Numbered from the stretch's first letter, positions 24,629 to 33,886 are shown. The stretch: DNA of 64,000 bases from Rickettsiales bacterium UBA4311 (GCA_002394665.1 DGUL01000002.1:121256-185255), one strand, 5' to 3'. Numbers and translations: made by a program. The notes: generated by a model from the sequence alone, not told the origin.

Positions 24629-25483
24629 ATGTTTGGTAGCAAAGAAAATAAATTTTTATTTTTTTCATCGTTGATTATATCGTTGTTCTGGTTTTGCAAT
24701 GTTGCACAAGTTTTGGCGGTTTCGCCAAACACGCAACAATCAAATATTCCATTACCAACAGACACAAGGATAAAGACCTTTGTTTATAGTCCCAACGAGA
24801 TTTTTCAAGTTAAATTTAAAGTTGGTTATCAATCAATTATAGAACTACAAGAAGGCGAGGATGTTGAACTTATTACCTTTGGCGATCGTGGTTCGTGGGA
24901 ACCAACCGTTCTTGGTAGGCGGATATTTTTAAAAGTCAGTGACACAGGTGTAAAAACCAATATGACAATTATAACAGACAAAAGGACTTATTTACTGGAA
25001 ATTTCTTCAAATGACGACGATGATGACAATGATGCAAAAATTACCTATATTTTGCGGTTTTTTTATCCTGACATTATTGTTGACATTCCTCCAACAACGG
25101 CAAAGCTTGCAAAAATTGCACTAAATAAATATGTCGCCTCTTCAACAAGATCCAATAAAACAATGGCGGAGGGTATTGTCGCGAATGTTGGGTCGGTGAA
25201 TACAAATTATACTTATGCAGGCAATGGAAAAAGTATCCTTCCTCAAATGGTTTTTGACAATGGAAGCAAGACATACTTTAAATTTGCTGATGCTAATAAC
25301 ATTCCTTTAATCAGTGCAGTCACAAACGATTATCAAGAAGTTCCTTTACGGGTTAGAAAAAGCGGGGAATATGTGTATGTTGACACGACAGAAAGACAAC
25401 TGACTTTGCGTCAAGGCAAGGAACTTATCTGTATTTTTAATGAAAATCAAGAAAAGAGTATGGCTTATATCAATGCAAAATAG
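24629..25483 (+). CDS. virB9: Type IV secretion system protein VirB9 (CagX family)
   Basis: A 284-aa outer-membrane core component. A signal peptide (FFSSLIISLFWFCNVAQVLA) is followed by an N-terminal domain containing TFGDRGSWEPTVLGRRIFLK and the family hallmark TNMTIITDKRTYLLEISS. A short Asp-rich stretch precedes the linker. The C-terminal domain contains NTNYTYAGNGKSILPQMVFD, KTYFKFADANNIP and VPLRVRKSGEYVYVDTTERQ, the part that packs with VirB7 and VirB10. No virB7-like ORF was seen nearby. Closely coupled to virB8; virB10, which usually follows, is 19 kb away at 4046-5806. Confidence 0.94.
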   Translation: MFGSKENKFLFFSSLIISLFWFCNVAQVLAVSPNTQQSNIPLPTDTRIKTFVYSPNEIFQVKFKVGYQSIIELQEGEDVELITFGDRGSWEPTVLGRRIFLKVSDTGVKTNMTIITDKRTYLLEISSNDDDDDNDAKITYILRFFYPDIIVDIPPTTAKLAKIALNKYVASSTRSNKTMAEGIVANVGSVNTNYTYAGNGKSILPQMVFDNGSKTYFKFADANNIPLISAVTNDYQEVPLRVRKSGEYVYVDTTERQLTLRQGKELICIFNENQEKSMAYINAK

Positions 25484-25559
25484 AGAGAATAGCTGTAAAT
25501 AAAAACGAGATAAAATATTGAAAAATAAAATTCGTGTTTTTTAATTCTACCAGTTGTTT

Positions 25560-26162
25560 GTGGCGAAGAAAAGTTTTTTATTTGGTTTTTTAAGTTCCGC
25601 AATTGTAGGTTGTTTATTTTTTCTCGGATATATGACGCTTTCTGATGATGTGGCTAATGCCAAAAAGATAACTTTTAATATGGAAAATACACTTTATATG
25701 GATCTGAAAGATGGGCGTGTTGTTATTCGTATGCTCCCTGATGTTGCTCCAAAACACGTGGCTCGCATTAAACAACTTGTTCGTGAAGGTTTTTATGATG
25801 GCTTAACTTTCCACAGAGTGATTGCTGATTTTATGGCACAAGGTGGTGATCCTCTTGGTAATGGCACGGGCGGAAGCGGTGTGAAGATACCGGCAGAATT
25901 TACAAAAAAGTATAGTCATAAACGTGGGGTCGTGTCAATGGCTCGTGCAAGCGATCCAAATAGTGCAGATAGTCAATTTTTTATCTGCACGGCTGATGCT
26001 ACTTATTTGGACGGGCAATATACAATTTGGGGCTATGTCGTTGAAGGAATGGAGTTTGTTGATAATATCAAAAAAGGCGACGTTATCAATAATGGGCTTG
26101 TTGATAATCCTGATAAAATCATCAAAATTTCAATAGCATCTGATTTGAGAAAGAAAAAATAG
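25560..26162 (+). CDS. Membrane-anchored/periplasmic cyclophilin-type peptidyl-prolyl isomerase
   Basis: About 200 aa. An N-terminal hydrophobic segment (SFLFGFLSSAIVGCLFFLGY) exports or anchors the protein. The cyclophilin domain follows, with FYDGLTFHRVIADFMAQGGD (catalytic Arg in FHRV), GVVSMARASDPNSADSQFFI and YTIWGYVVEGMEFVD. It isomerises prolyl bonds of exported proteins, and could help fold the envelope proteins of the neighbouring secretion genes. The GTG at 25560 gives MAKKSFLFG and is preferred over TTG at 25554. Confidence 0.92.
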   Translation: MAKKSFLFGFLSSAIVGCLFFLGYMTLSDDVANAKKITFNMENTLYMDLKDGRVVIRMLPDVAPKHVARIKQLVREGFYDGLTFHRVIADFMAQGGDPLGNGTGGSGVKIPAEFTKKYSHKRGVVSMARASDPNSADSQFFICTADATYLDGQYTIWGYVVEGMEFVDNIKKGDVINNGLVDNPDKIIKISIASDLRKKK

Positions 26163-26179
26163 TTTTTATCCAGTGTGTA

Positions 26180-26207
26180 TTGGTTTTTTTTTAAAAAACT
26201 TTATAAT
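26180..26207 (+). promoter_or_regulatory. Promoter of the 26222 gene
   Basis: TTGGTT (26180-26185), 16-nt spacer, TATAAT (26202-26207). The ATG at 26222 is 14 nt after the -10 box, giving a leader of only a few bases. Confidence 0.55.
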
Positions 26208-26221
26208 CTTTCAGATTGTGG

Positions 26222-27049
26222 ATGTTTTTTGAAACAAATTTTTCATATCAAAAAAAAATTGAACCTCAAAGAGGGCTTACAATGCAACAAACCCGAGATT
26301 TAACCAATTTTTTATCATTAGGACTTGATGGTCTGTCATTGCAAAAAAGCAAGCAATTAAGTCGAGCATTACAGATAAAGAAACAGCGACAAATTATGCG
26401 ACAAAGGGCAATGAAAATTATGCGTCCGTTGTTGAGAGGTAGAAAGTTGGCAAATAAGATAGCTTTAATGTTGGAAAGAAGCGGACTTTCGTTGCAACAA
26501 CAAAAAACTTTATTGAGACAGATTAAAAAATTGCTTTTGGATTTCAATAGAGGTGTACATAATCAGCTTGATTTGAGGGGAATAAATCTTCAAATGTTGC
26601 CATTATCATTGCGGAGGTTTATTATAGCTTTACAGGTTTTGAAGGCTGAAATTGTTCATTTATTTCGTTTGCGTTTAGCATTGGATAGAAAGAGAATAAA
26701 CCAAGAAAATCTTCCACGAATATCCAAAGACAGATATCGCAAAAGACAAGAGCCGTTTTTACAAAAGGATTTCCGTGAGATTTATGCAACAGGTGTCTCT
26801 CGCACATTAGGAAGCTATGCTGGCCGTTTGTCTTTGGCTCGCAGAAACAAGAATGATGTCTCGGATTTTGAAAGAAAAACCACACATAATAGGACGGATT
26901 TTTCAAAAAAAACAAGAAATGCCGAACAAAATAAGAGTAAAAATTATCAAAAATATAAAAATACTCATTATAGTAAAAGCAACGAGATGGCAAAATCAAA
27001 TAGTCGTGATTATTATCGCGGTAATTCACAACACAGAGCAAGGCAATAG
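26222..27049 (+). CDS. Very basic protein of unknown function
   Basis: About 275 aa, strongly basic throughout and soluble. Residues ~20-150 are helical with repeated Gln/Arg/Leu segments (LQIKKQRQIMRQRAMKIMRP, LERSGLSLQQQKTLLRQIKK). The C-terminal ~100 residues are disordered and rich in Arg, Lys, Asn, Ser and Tyr. I recognise no family. The composition would suit an RNA- or DNA-binding protein or a structural protein. The ATG at 26222 follows a good promoter by 14 nt; the in-frame TTG at 26216 would lie almost at the transcription start. Confidence 0.65.
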   Translation: MFFETNFSYQKKIEPQRGLTMQQTRDLTNFLSLGLDGLSLQKSKQLSRALQIKKQRQIMRQRAMKIMRPLLRGRKLANKIALMLERSGLSLQQQKTLLRQIKKLLLDFNRGVHNQLDLRGINLQMLPLSLRRFIIALQVLKAEIVHLFRLRLALDRKRINQENLPRISKDRYRKRQEPFLQKDFREIYATGVSRTLGSYAGRLSLARRNKNDVSDFERKTTHNRTDFSKKTRNAEQNKSKNYQKYKNTHYSKSNEMAKSNSRDYYRGNSQHRARQ

Positions 27050-27104
27050 GTAGCTTTTGTGTTGCTTTTCTTTACTTTTATAAACGAAGTTCAACGTTGT
27101 TATT

Positions 27105-27803
27105 GTGGCGAAGAAAAAACCAGAATTACCAGAAGGTTGGGACACAGAGACGTTTGTGCTTGCAAAATTGTTGACCCACGAAGCAAAGGTTTTGTTTATT
27201 TATAATGAAGATTATACACGACTAAAACAACTAAGCGATATCTTTAAACTTGATATTACTATTTTGAACGATAATCTGGCAGAATTGGAAAAGGCGAGTA
27301 TAAATTTTGGTTTTGATGTCGCACAAGGAAATGTTAACGCTGGGGCATTAACGGAATATGCAGATGGCTATTTTGATTATGTTATTGCGGAAAATGTTTT
27401 ACATTCTGCTCGTTATCCGGGAGATTTTTTAAAAGATCTTGTGCGCGTTGGCAAGCAAGTAATTCTTTGTAATGAAAATAAAGCTATTTTTGCAAAAAGA
27501 ATGAGGTTTTTATTGAGTGGTTCGTTTTTTGTGCGAAATCAATACGAAATTGTGCCAGACGATGAATATGCTTGGTTTAATAGATTTCCTTGGATTTTAT
27601 CACATAAAGATGTTGTAAATCTTTGTGTTTGTCAGGGCATTACGATACAAAAAGGTACAATTATTTATAAAAATGGTTATATTGATAATATGTATGATAT
27701 TAGAAGTTATCCAAATTTGAAGGCATATAAAGTTTATTATTTACTTTCCAATAACGGAACGAGCAATCCATCTTATCGTCTTGGCGGGGCGACTTTTGGG
27801 TAA
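27105..27803 (+). CDS. MetW-like methyltransferase-fold protein lacking the SAM-binding glycine loop
   Basis: 232 aa. The C-terminal two-thirds align with MetW: FDYVIAENVLHSARYPGDFL, LVRVGKQVILCNENKAIFAK, RFPWILSHKDVVNLCVCQG. MetW normally starts with VLDLGCGDG, the SAM-binding loop. Here the equivalent place reads KVLFIYNEDYTRLKQL, without any glycines, so SAM binding is doubtful. It may be a non-catalytic relic or a regulator. The start is GTG at 27105 (GTG GCG AAG AAA). No metX is seen. rpiB follows after 26 nt. Confidence 0.72.
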   Translation: MAKKKPELPEGWDTETFVLAKLLTHEAKVLFIYNEDYTRLKQLSDIFKLDITILNDNLAELEKASINFGFDVAQGNVNAGALTEYADGYFDYVIAENVLHSARYPGDFLKDLVRVGKQVILCNENKAIFAKRMRFLLSGSFFVRNQYEIVPDDEYAWFNRFPWILSHKDVVNLCVCQGITIQKGTIIYKNGYIDNMYDIRSYPNLKAYKVYYLLSNNGTSNPSYRLGGATFG

Positions 27804-27829
27804 AAATAGCGAGTTTTTGTTGAGTTTTT

Positions 27830-28294
27830 ATGATGAAAATAGTAGTTTGTGCCGATCACGCGGGTTTTGACTTAAAGGAGGCGATTAAAAACTTTGATTT
27901 TCGCGAAATGTTTGGTTTTAAAGTTGAATTTATAGATGTAGGCACATATTCACCTGGGAAGTGCGATTTTCCTTTGTATGTAAAAAAAGCAGTGAAATTA
28001 TTTAAAAAATTTGTTCCTTGGATGAGAATTTCACGGCAAAAGCACTTTGGTGTTTTTATCTGTGCAAGTGGTTTTGGCAGTGCGATGGTGGCAAACAGAT
28101 ATAGACGCATAAGAGCGGTTTCTTGTCGTAGTGAAAAAGATGCCGTTATTGCACGAGAAAAGAACAATGCCAATGTGTTATGTCTTGGGTCAAAATTTGT
28201 TGATGTAGAGACGGCCACGAAGATTATAGCGACATTTGTTGAAACAAAATATTATGGCAATAGAAGATATAATCGCAGATTGAGGCAGTTTTAA
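27830..28294 (+). CDS. rpiB: Ribose-5-phosphate isomerase B
   Basis: 154 aa, pentose-phosphate pathway enzyme interconverting ribose-5-P and ribulose-5-P. Motifs: ADHAGFDLKEAIK at the N-terminus, FIDVGTYSPGKCDFPLYVKK, the catalytic-Cys loop CASGFGSAMVANRY (family CGTGxGMxxAANK), RAVSCRSEKDAVIAREKNNA and NVLCLGSKF. A ~12-residue insertion before the Cys loop (KFVPWMRISRQKHFG) and a basic C-terminus are unlike E. coli RpiB. The length is otherwise normal. Confidence 0.9.
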   Translation: MMKIVVCADHAGFDLKEAIKNFDFREMFGFKVEFIDVGTYSPGKCDFPLYVKKAVKLFKKFVPWMRISRQKHFGVFICASGFGSAMVANRYRRIRAVSCRSEKDAVIAREKNNANVLCLGSKFVDVETATKIIATFVETKYYGNRRYNRRLRQF

Positions 28295-28354
28295 TTGATG
28301 TTTTGGTGGCTCTTGCTATTTATATTTTTGTTCCACAGCTTTGGGCGTATATTT

Positions 28355-28939
28355 ATGGTTAGCAAGAAGATGCTTTTATTGACACCGGTTGTCATTTCTT
28401 TGGCGATTGCAGGGTGCTCTAACAAAAGAAAAGTGAAAAAAGAAGACCTTTCTTATACTTTATCCGATATGTCAACATATGAAACACCTGATTGGGTTTT
28501 TGACGAAACGCAACTTGGACAGAAAGATAAAGAATATAAGTATTTTGTTGGTGATTATGACAATGTTAATAAAGTTTTATGTCAAAAAGGTGCAAGAGCT
28601 AACGCGACAGAGAAACTTGTTGCTGAAATTTCACAAGAAATAAATAGCATATATTCAAACAAAGTCGGTGATGACAATGGCAAAATTGACGCAAAAACGG
28701 AAGCAAATATAAAGCATCAAATTCAATCAAAGCTTGGTGGAGTTGAGAACGTTGCAAGCTATTGGGAACAAAAGAATTATAAGAAATCATTAGGTGCCGA
28801 TGCTGATAAAAAAGTTTATAGTTGTTATCAAGCAGTGAAAATCAAAAAATCTACAATGAAAGAAATTGCTGATACAATCACAAATGCTACGATAAAGGCA
28901 AATAGCAATTATAATGGAAACCAAGGAAATAATCAATGA
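28355..28939 (+). CDS. Small lipoprotein, LPP20-like
   Basis: About 194 aa. A lipoprotein signal peptide ends LAIAGCSN with the lipidated Cys near residue 20. The mature part contains ETPDWVFDE and a region with ANATEKLVAEISQEINSIYS, resembling the LPP20 fold (PxWh followed by a helix of small residues). A polar Asn-rich C-terminus ends it. The ATG at 28355 is chosen because it begins the signal peptide; upstream codons from 28295 would add a second hydrophobic stretch. First of four consecutive lipoprotein genes on this strand. Confidence 0.7.
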   Translation: MVSKKMLLLTPVVISLAIAGCSNKRKVKKEDLSYTLSDMSTYETPDWVFDETQLGQKDKEYKYFVGDYDNVNKVLCQKGARANATEKLVAEISQEINSIYSNKVGDDNGKIDAKTEANIKHQIQSKLGGVENVASYWEQKNYKKSLGADADKKVYSCYQAVKIKKSTMKEIADTITNATIKANSNYNGNQGNNQ

Positions 28940-28985
28940 GTGAGTTTTTGACGGTTGGGTTGTGTTATTTTTGGATGGCAAGAAG

Positions 28986-29936
28986 ATGAGCGGAGAAGGT
29001 GCTTTTAAAACGATGTTTTGTTTCTTTTCCGTAGTCTGTTTGTCGTCCCTTTGTCTTGTTTTTGGCGGTTGTGCTTCTGTTGTTTCGCGAAAATTGCCAC
29101 AATGGGTAAATAATCCGTTGGCGAATTGCGAAAATGGTTTTATGTGTGCTGTTGGCGAAGGTAAAAGCATTGTATTAGCGTCTTCAAACGCAAGAAGTGA
29201 GCTTGCCAAGCAGTTTTCCGTGAATATTAAATCTAATTCGTCTTTTTCAATTTCACAAAAGAATAACAACGACGAGCAAAGTGCAAGTTATTTACTGTAT
29301 GAAGGAGTTAGTGAAATGCTTTCCGGCGTGATTATAAAAGAAGTTTATAACGATGGGGCAGGAAATTGTTATGCTTTTGCTGTTGTTGATAAAAATAAAC
29401 TTGAAAATGAGGCGCTTTTGAAGGTAGAAAACATAGACAATGAGCTACAAAATAATATTGTGGTTCGCCCTGTTCCGGTGAAAAAACTTAAAAAGTTAAT
29501 CGTAGCAAGGCAAGAGAAAAATCAAAAATATATGGGTTTAACCGGCAAGTCTGTCGCTGAAAAAATTACGATGAAAGATGTTCGTAAAGCAAAAGGTGAG
29601 CCGAATTTTTACCGCTTGGAGGAAATAAAAAACGATACTTTAAATTTACAGGAATTTATTCGTAGCGAGACAATAGAGCATCTTGATAAGATTTCAAAAG
29701 ATGCGGAAAAAGTTATTTCTGGCGATGTGAATATAAAGAAGCAGTATTTGAATGTTGATGGGTTTGAAAAATATGAGGTTTTTGTTAGTTTAGCTTGCAA
29801 ACAAGGTAATAAAACCATTGGCAACATTCGTGTGAATAAGAGCGGAACAGGCAGAAATAAACAACAAGCCATTGATGTCGTAAAAGAGGAGATATTTAAA
29901 GAAATAAGTGAAAAAATTGACAGCTTGTTAATGTAA
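28986..29936 (+). CDS. LPP20-family lipoprotein
   Basis: About 316 aa. Signal peptide FFSVVCLSSLCLVFGGCASV has lipobox FGGC. The mature N-terminus has the LPP20 hallmark LPQWVNNP, then MCAVGEGKSIVLASSNARSE and LAKQFSVNIKSNSSFS. A ~120-residue C-terminal domain of unknown type follows (LNVDGFEKYEVFVSLACK). LPP20/FlgP-type lipoproteins sit in the outer membrane and often neighbour LpoB- and COG3014-like genes, as here. The start could also be the ATG at 29013. Confidence 0.75.
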   Translation: MSGEGAFKTMFCFFSVVCLSSLCLVFGGCASVVSRKLPQWVNNPLANCENGFMCAVGEGKSIVLASSNARSELAKQFSVNIKSNSSFSISQKNNNDEQSASYLLYEGVSEMLSGVIIKEVYNDGAGNCYAFAVVDKNKLENEALLKVENIDNELQNNIVVRPVPVKKLKKLIVARQEKNQKYMGLTGKSVAEKITMKDVRKAKGEPNFYRLEEIKNDTLNLQEFIRSETIEHLDKISKDAEKVISGDVNIKKQYLNVDGFEKYEVFVSLACKQGNKTIGNIRVNKSGTGRNKQQAIDVVKEEIFKEISEKIDSLLM

Positions 29937-30045
29937 ATTGATATAGTTGTTGGTTTTTTGATTTATTGTTTAGATTGACTTGGCCGATTGGGCGGTTGGT
30001 TAGTTTTATTATTGGTTTTGTTGTTTTGTTTATTTTATTTGTTTT

Positions 30046-30684
30046 ATGGTTAGTTTTAAAAGTATGTTAAGTTGTAAAAAAGTGGTTTTATGTGTTGCGG
30101 TTTTAGCATTAGCAAGCTGTGGGCCAAAAATAAAGGCTCAAAGAATGTCAACGTCTGCGGGTGATGAAAAAGCTATGTCAATAACCGATAATTGGGTTGC
30201 AACCGATACGACAAATGCAATTCAAGAAGTATTGAAACAAATGCAAAATAATAAGAGTTATAAGAGATATATGGCAAAATTTGGCGATAAAACACCGAAA
30301 GTATTTATTGCCGAGGTTCAAAACAACACAGCCGAAGCATATTTTCCAATTCAAGATATGAATGACGAATTGCTTAACGAACTCTCTGCCAGCGGAGACT
30401 TTACATTGATAGACGAACAAGCAAGAAATCGTATTTTAAAAGAAATTAAATATCAAAACGACGGAATGGTTGATGCTAATGATGTCAAAAAGATTGGCAA
30501 ACAAGCAGGTGCAGATTTGCTGATATTTGGTAATATAAATATGAAGCCAGAAATGTTGGCAGGTCAGACATTAAAGGAGTATTCTGTAAATATTCGCATG
30601 ACTGACTTGCAAACCGGTACGGAAGTTATGAGAGCAAGATATAAGACATCAAAATATTCTGAAAGAAGCGGCTACGGCTGGTAA
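30046..30684 (+). CDS. LpoB-like outer-membrane lipoprotein
   Basis: 212 aa. A lipoprotein signal ends VLALASCGPK. The mature domain matches the LpoB/CsgG-like N-terminal fold: KTPKVFIAEVQNNTAEAYFP, LLNELSASGDFTLIDEQARN, QAGADLLIFGNINMK and IRMTDLQTGTEVMRARYKTS. In enterobacteria LpoB activates the cell-wall synthase PBP1b, but outside that group LpoB-fold lipoproteins have other roles. It is third in the lipoprotein run, 16 nt before the next gene. Confidence 0.78.
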   Translation: MVSFKSMLSCKKVVLCVAVLALASCGPKIKAQRMSTSAGDEKAMSITDNWVATDTTNAIQEVLKQMQNNKSYKRYMAKFGDKTPKVFIAEVQNNTAEAYFPIQDMNDELLNELSASGDFTLIDEQARNRILKEIKYQNDGMVDANDVKKIGKQAGADLLIFGNINMKPEMLAGQTLKEYSVNIRMTDLQTGTEVMRARYKTSKYSERSGYGW

Positions 30685-30700
30685 TTTTTGAAATTTTTTT

Positions 30701-32338
30701 ATGTTTTTGAGCGGAAGGGCTGGTTTTGTTTGGGTTTCTTGTGTAGCATTGGTTTCCGCCTCTTGCAGTAAGGGAGGGTATAGACAAAATCAGGCACAAC
30801 TTTCCGCAATGTATAAACAAGGGCAATATTCCAAAGCAAAAGAGCTTGTTGTAAGTGATGAGTTTTTGCCAGATAAGGACGAAGTTTTGTTAAAAACCCT
30901 TGAGGAAGGCATGGCGTACCTATCAAATGGCAATGCTTGTATTGCAACAAAAATTTATGACAAAGCAAGTAATATTGTAAAGGAACACTTTACTAAGAGT
31001 GCAACAAAGGAGGTTGCTTCTGGAACTGGTGCTACCGACGGAATATATTACGGACAGACATACGAGCAATCGCTTTTGAATTTTTATCAATCTTTGGCAA
31101 ATTATAAGGTTTATAATACTGGTGTTTGCGAAAAATTTGTTCCAAAGAAAGACAAAAATCAGATTTCAACCAATGGCACTGAAAACGATAACGCAAAGCA
31201 GGACATCAGCAATTCTGATTTAAATAAGATTGATTTAAAGAATATGGTAATTGAAAATCAAACTCTTGATAATCAAGCAAAGCAAGTATATCTTGGTGCT
31301 TCAAAAGCGAGTGTGATGTATTGGGACAGCTGGATGAAAGGAAGGGAAATACAATCAAACGACCAGTTGTATATGGATGATTTGCTTTTAAAGCTCTGGG
31401 GGGCGTTTATACACGAACAGGTTGGTACATCAAGCGATTTACAGATTGCAAAACAGCTTTACAAAGATGCTTTGAATGTCGCAAAGGTTCGTTATGCCAT
31501 TTATAAAACGTTTAACAACAAAAACAAGGGCTTCATAGAGCATTTGAAGGAATCGCAAACAAGAATGCAGTATTTAGATGACAAAAATACATATTTAAAA
31601 GACGTGGTGGATTATGTGTATCGTCAATTAAAGCGATTAGAAAGTAAAAAGCAGACAAATTTGGCCATTGTTATCCAAGATGGTGTTGTTGCAGAAAAGA
31701 TAGCCCAAAAGGAAATAAACCCCGTCTCTATCGCCGCGTTGGCTTTAACAAACAATGTTGCAGTTTTGGCTGGTTCGCTATTATCAAAAGGCTATGAATT
31801 TGAAAAGCCTTTTATACAGCAATATGACAACAATTATAAATATTATTATTCATTGTGGCAGGGCAATAAGAAGATTGTTGAAAAACCTGTGATACTGGCT
31901 GAACCAATTGCTGATATGGCATATGAAAACCTACAAGAGAAGATTAGCGGAATTGTGGCAAAAACGCTTGCAAAGGTGAACGCACAATTGGTCGTTGGCT
32001 TGCTTTCTGCTTATTCGTCGTATATCGCACTGTCAAGTGTTGATGAGACGTTAGCTTTACTTTCTGCCGCTGGTGTGTTTGCTGGTTATAGCACAGTAAT
32101 CCGCAATGCCGGGATAGTCGATACTCGTCAGTGGGTTTCTTTGCCGGCAAATATCTTTATCGCAACTGACAATATAAAAAGTGGCAAATATACGCTTAAA
32201 ATAATGAAAAGAAAGAACGCGTTGAATGACAGAGTTGATAAAGGCATCGTTGTTGCAAAACAAGAGCAATTGGTTTATAAAAAAGACATCCAAATTGATG
32301 AAAAAGGAAAAACTACCTTTATTGATGTAAGGTTGTAG
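30701..32338 (+). CDS. Large lipoprotein with TPR-like N-terminal region (COG3014-like)
   Basis: 545 aa. A lipoprotein signal ends LVSASCSKGG. The mature N-terminus looks like tetratricopeptide helices: LSAMYKQGQYSKAKELVV, TLEEGMAYLSNGNACIATKI, LLNFYQSLANYKVY. A hydrophobic patch lies near residues ~420-460 (VAKTLAKVNAQLVVGLLSAY, ALLSAAGVFAGYS). The C-terminus is a beta-rich WVSLPANIFIATDN segment. The order LPP20-LpoB-this type recurs in other proteobacteria and suggests one envelope complex. The exact function is unknown. Confidence 0.7.
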   Translation: MFLSGRAGFVWVSCVALVSASCSKGGYRQNQAQLSAMYKQGQYSKAKELVVSDEFLPDKDEVLLKTLEEGMAYLSNGNACIATKIYDKASNIVKEHFTKSATKEVASGTGATDGIYYGQTYEQSLLNFYQSLANYKVYNTGVCEKFVPKKDKNQISTNGTENDNAKQDISNSDLNKIDLKNMVIENQTLDNQAKQVYLGASKASVMYWDSWMKGREIQSNDQLYMDDLLLKLWGAFIHEQVGTSSDLQIAKQLYKDALNVAKVRYAIYKTFNNKNKGFIEHLKESQTRMQYLDDKNTYLKDVVDYVYRQLKRLESKKQTNLAIVIQDGVVAEKIAQKEINPVSIAALALTNNVAVLAGSLLSKGYEFEKPFIQQYDNNYKYYYSLWQGNKKIVEKPVILAEPIADMAYENLQEKISGIVAKTLAKVNAQLVVGLLSAYSSYIALSSVDETLALLSAAGVFAGYSTVIRNAGIVDTRQWVSLPANIFIATDNIKSGKYTLKIMKRKNALNDRVDKGIVVAKQEQLVYKKDIQIDEKGKTTFIDVRL

Positions 32339-32614
32339 GCTTTGACTTGCTTTTTTCTTGGTGTCCTTTCCAGTTTTAGTCCATTTTGTTTATATTTATC
32401 TAATAATTTAGTGGTTTTTGTGTTGTTGCGTTGTTTTTTAGTCTTTTTCACTTGTTTTGTTTGTGTATATTTTAATTACTTTTGTTGATTTATTTGCCTA
32501 TTTTAGGCATTCAGTCAGCTTGTTATAATTTTTGTTGTGAATTTGGTTTTTTTCATTGTCTTTATTCTGTTTGTCGGTTTTTTGGCTTGGTTTGTATTGT
32601 TGGATGTGTAGCCT
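32339..32614. other. T-rich convergent intergenic region
   Basis: 276 bases between two convergent genes. The top strand is very T-rich. A small hairpin TGCCTATTTTAGGCA lies near 32500. No ORF, promoter or structured RNA that I would defend. Confidence 0.5.
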
Positions 32615-33886
32615 TTATTTATTCTTTTTTTGATAATTTTCAGCGAACTCTTTCAGTTTTTTTATTGCCCCTTCCTCTATTTGTCTTATTCTTTCTTTTG
32701 AAACGCCGTATTTTGCACTTAGATCTTCCAGTCTAACTTTGCCATTTTCGTTCAAATATCGCTCAAAAATAATATCTCTTTGTCGTTCATTCAGTATTGA
32801 CAGGCTTTCAAGGAATATTTGTTTTTTTATACGCTCTTCTTGTTCAGTCTCGATGGCAGCAACAAAATTATTATTTACGTCCAGAGTGTCAATTACGGAT
32901 GCTCTATTGTCTTTTTCCGCACTCATTGGAGCATCAAGAGAGGCCTCACGATTATTTATTGAATTAACGACATCGTTATATTCTGCGTTGTTTAGCCCAA
33001 AATAGTTGGCGATTTTTTTATCTCTTTCAATAGCATCTGTGTTTTTACCTATACCGAGCATTTTTTTAACTCCACTGAAATTAAACAATAATTGCTTTCT
33101 TACCGCTTGCGAGCCCACTTTGACGGCATTCCACGATTTTAAAATAAATTCTTGTATTTTTGCCTTTATCCACAGGGATGCGTAGGTTGAAAATCTTGCT
33201 TTTTTTGAGCGGTCAAATTTTTGCAATGCAGTCATTAGTCCAAGGTTGCCTTCTGCGATTAAATCCATCATATTTATGCCAAATTTTTTATATTGCATCG
33301 CGATTTTCACAACAAGTCTTAAATGGCTCATTACTATTGCTTGTCCGGCTTTTTGATTGCCTTCGTCAATATATTGGTTAAAAAGCTTGACTTCCTCCTC
33401 TTCTGTCAACAATGGAAATTGAGAAATTTGTCTTATGTAAGCCCCGACGATATCTTGCTCGGTATTGTTGCCTGATTTTACCAACCCATTAGATGTTGGC
33501 AATCTATTTTTGTAATTTTCATCGTTCTCTTCAATCATTAAATTATTTCCCGTCGTGTTTTCATCCAATAAGCTCCCATTTTCCATAACCACAAGCGAAT
33601 TTTCTTGCTCTTCAATGTTTTGGATTTGCGTATTTTGTCTTGCAATTAGTTCTTTATTAACTTTTTTTGTGGTTTTTTTTGTGCTTTCTTTAATGTTGTC
33701 GCCTGTGCTGTCTGTGTTTTTACTCGTTTTTTTAATATCTTTTTTCATACCTTTCGGCTTGTTGATTATTTTATTTTGAAACCTTTTTTTTGAGGTTGTC
33801 GTTGTGGTTTTGTCGTGCTCTGCCTTGTTTGTGCCGTTCTTGTTTTTACTATTGTGCTTAATTTTAATTTCGTTTTTTTTTGCCAT
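32615..33886 (-). CDS. rpoH: Heat-shock sigma factor RpoH with a long basic N-terminal extension
   Basis: 423 aa, versus ~285-300 for typical RpoH. The first ~143 residues are disordered Lys/Asn/Thr-rich sequence. The sigma domains start at DIVGAYIRQISQFPLLTEEE. Region 2 contains MSHLRLVVKIAMQY, DLIAEGNLGLMTALQKFD and FSTYASLWIKAKIQEFILKS; the RpoH-specific W-N-A-V-K-V-G stretch follows (WSLVKxG in E. coli). Region 4 has LNERQRDIIFERYL and the helix-turn-helix LEDLSAKYGVSKERIRQIEE. It directs heat-shock transcription. The vegetative sigma factor in this window also carries an extra N-terminal extension. Confidence 0.93.
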   Translation of the reverse strand: MAKKNEIKIKHNSKNKNGTNKAEHDKTTTTTSKKRFQNKIINKPKGMKKDIKKTSKNTDSTGDNIKESTKKTTKKVNKELIARQNTQIQNIEEQENSLVVMENGSLLDENTTGNNLMIEENDENYKNRLPTSNGLVKSGNNTEQDIVGAYIRQISQFPLLTEEEEVKLFNQYIDEGNQKAGQAIVMSHLRLVVKIAMQYKKFGINMMDLIAEGNLGLMTALQKFDRSKKARFSTYASLWIKAKIQEFILKSWNAVKVGSQAVRKQLLFNFSGVKKMLGIGKNTDAIERDKKIANYFGLNNAEYNDVVNSINNREASLDAPMSAEKDNRASVIDTLDVNNNFVAAIETEQEERIKKQIFLESLSILNERQRDIIFERYLNENGKVRLEDLSAKYGVSKERIRQIEEGAIKKLKEFAENYQKKNK

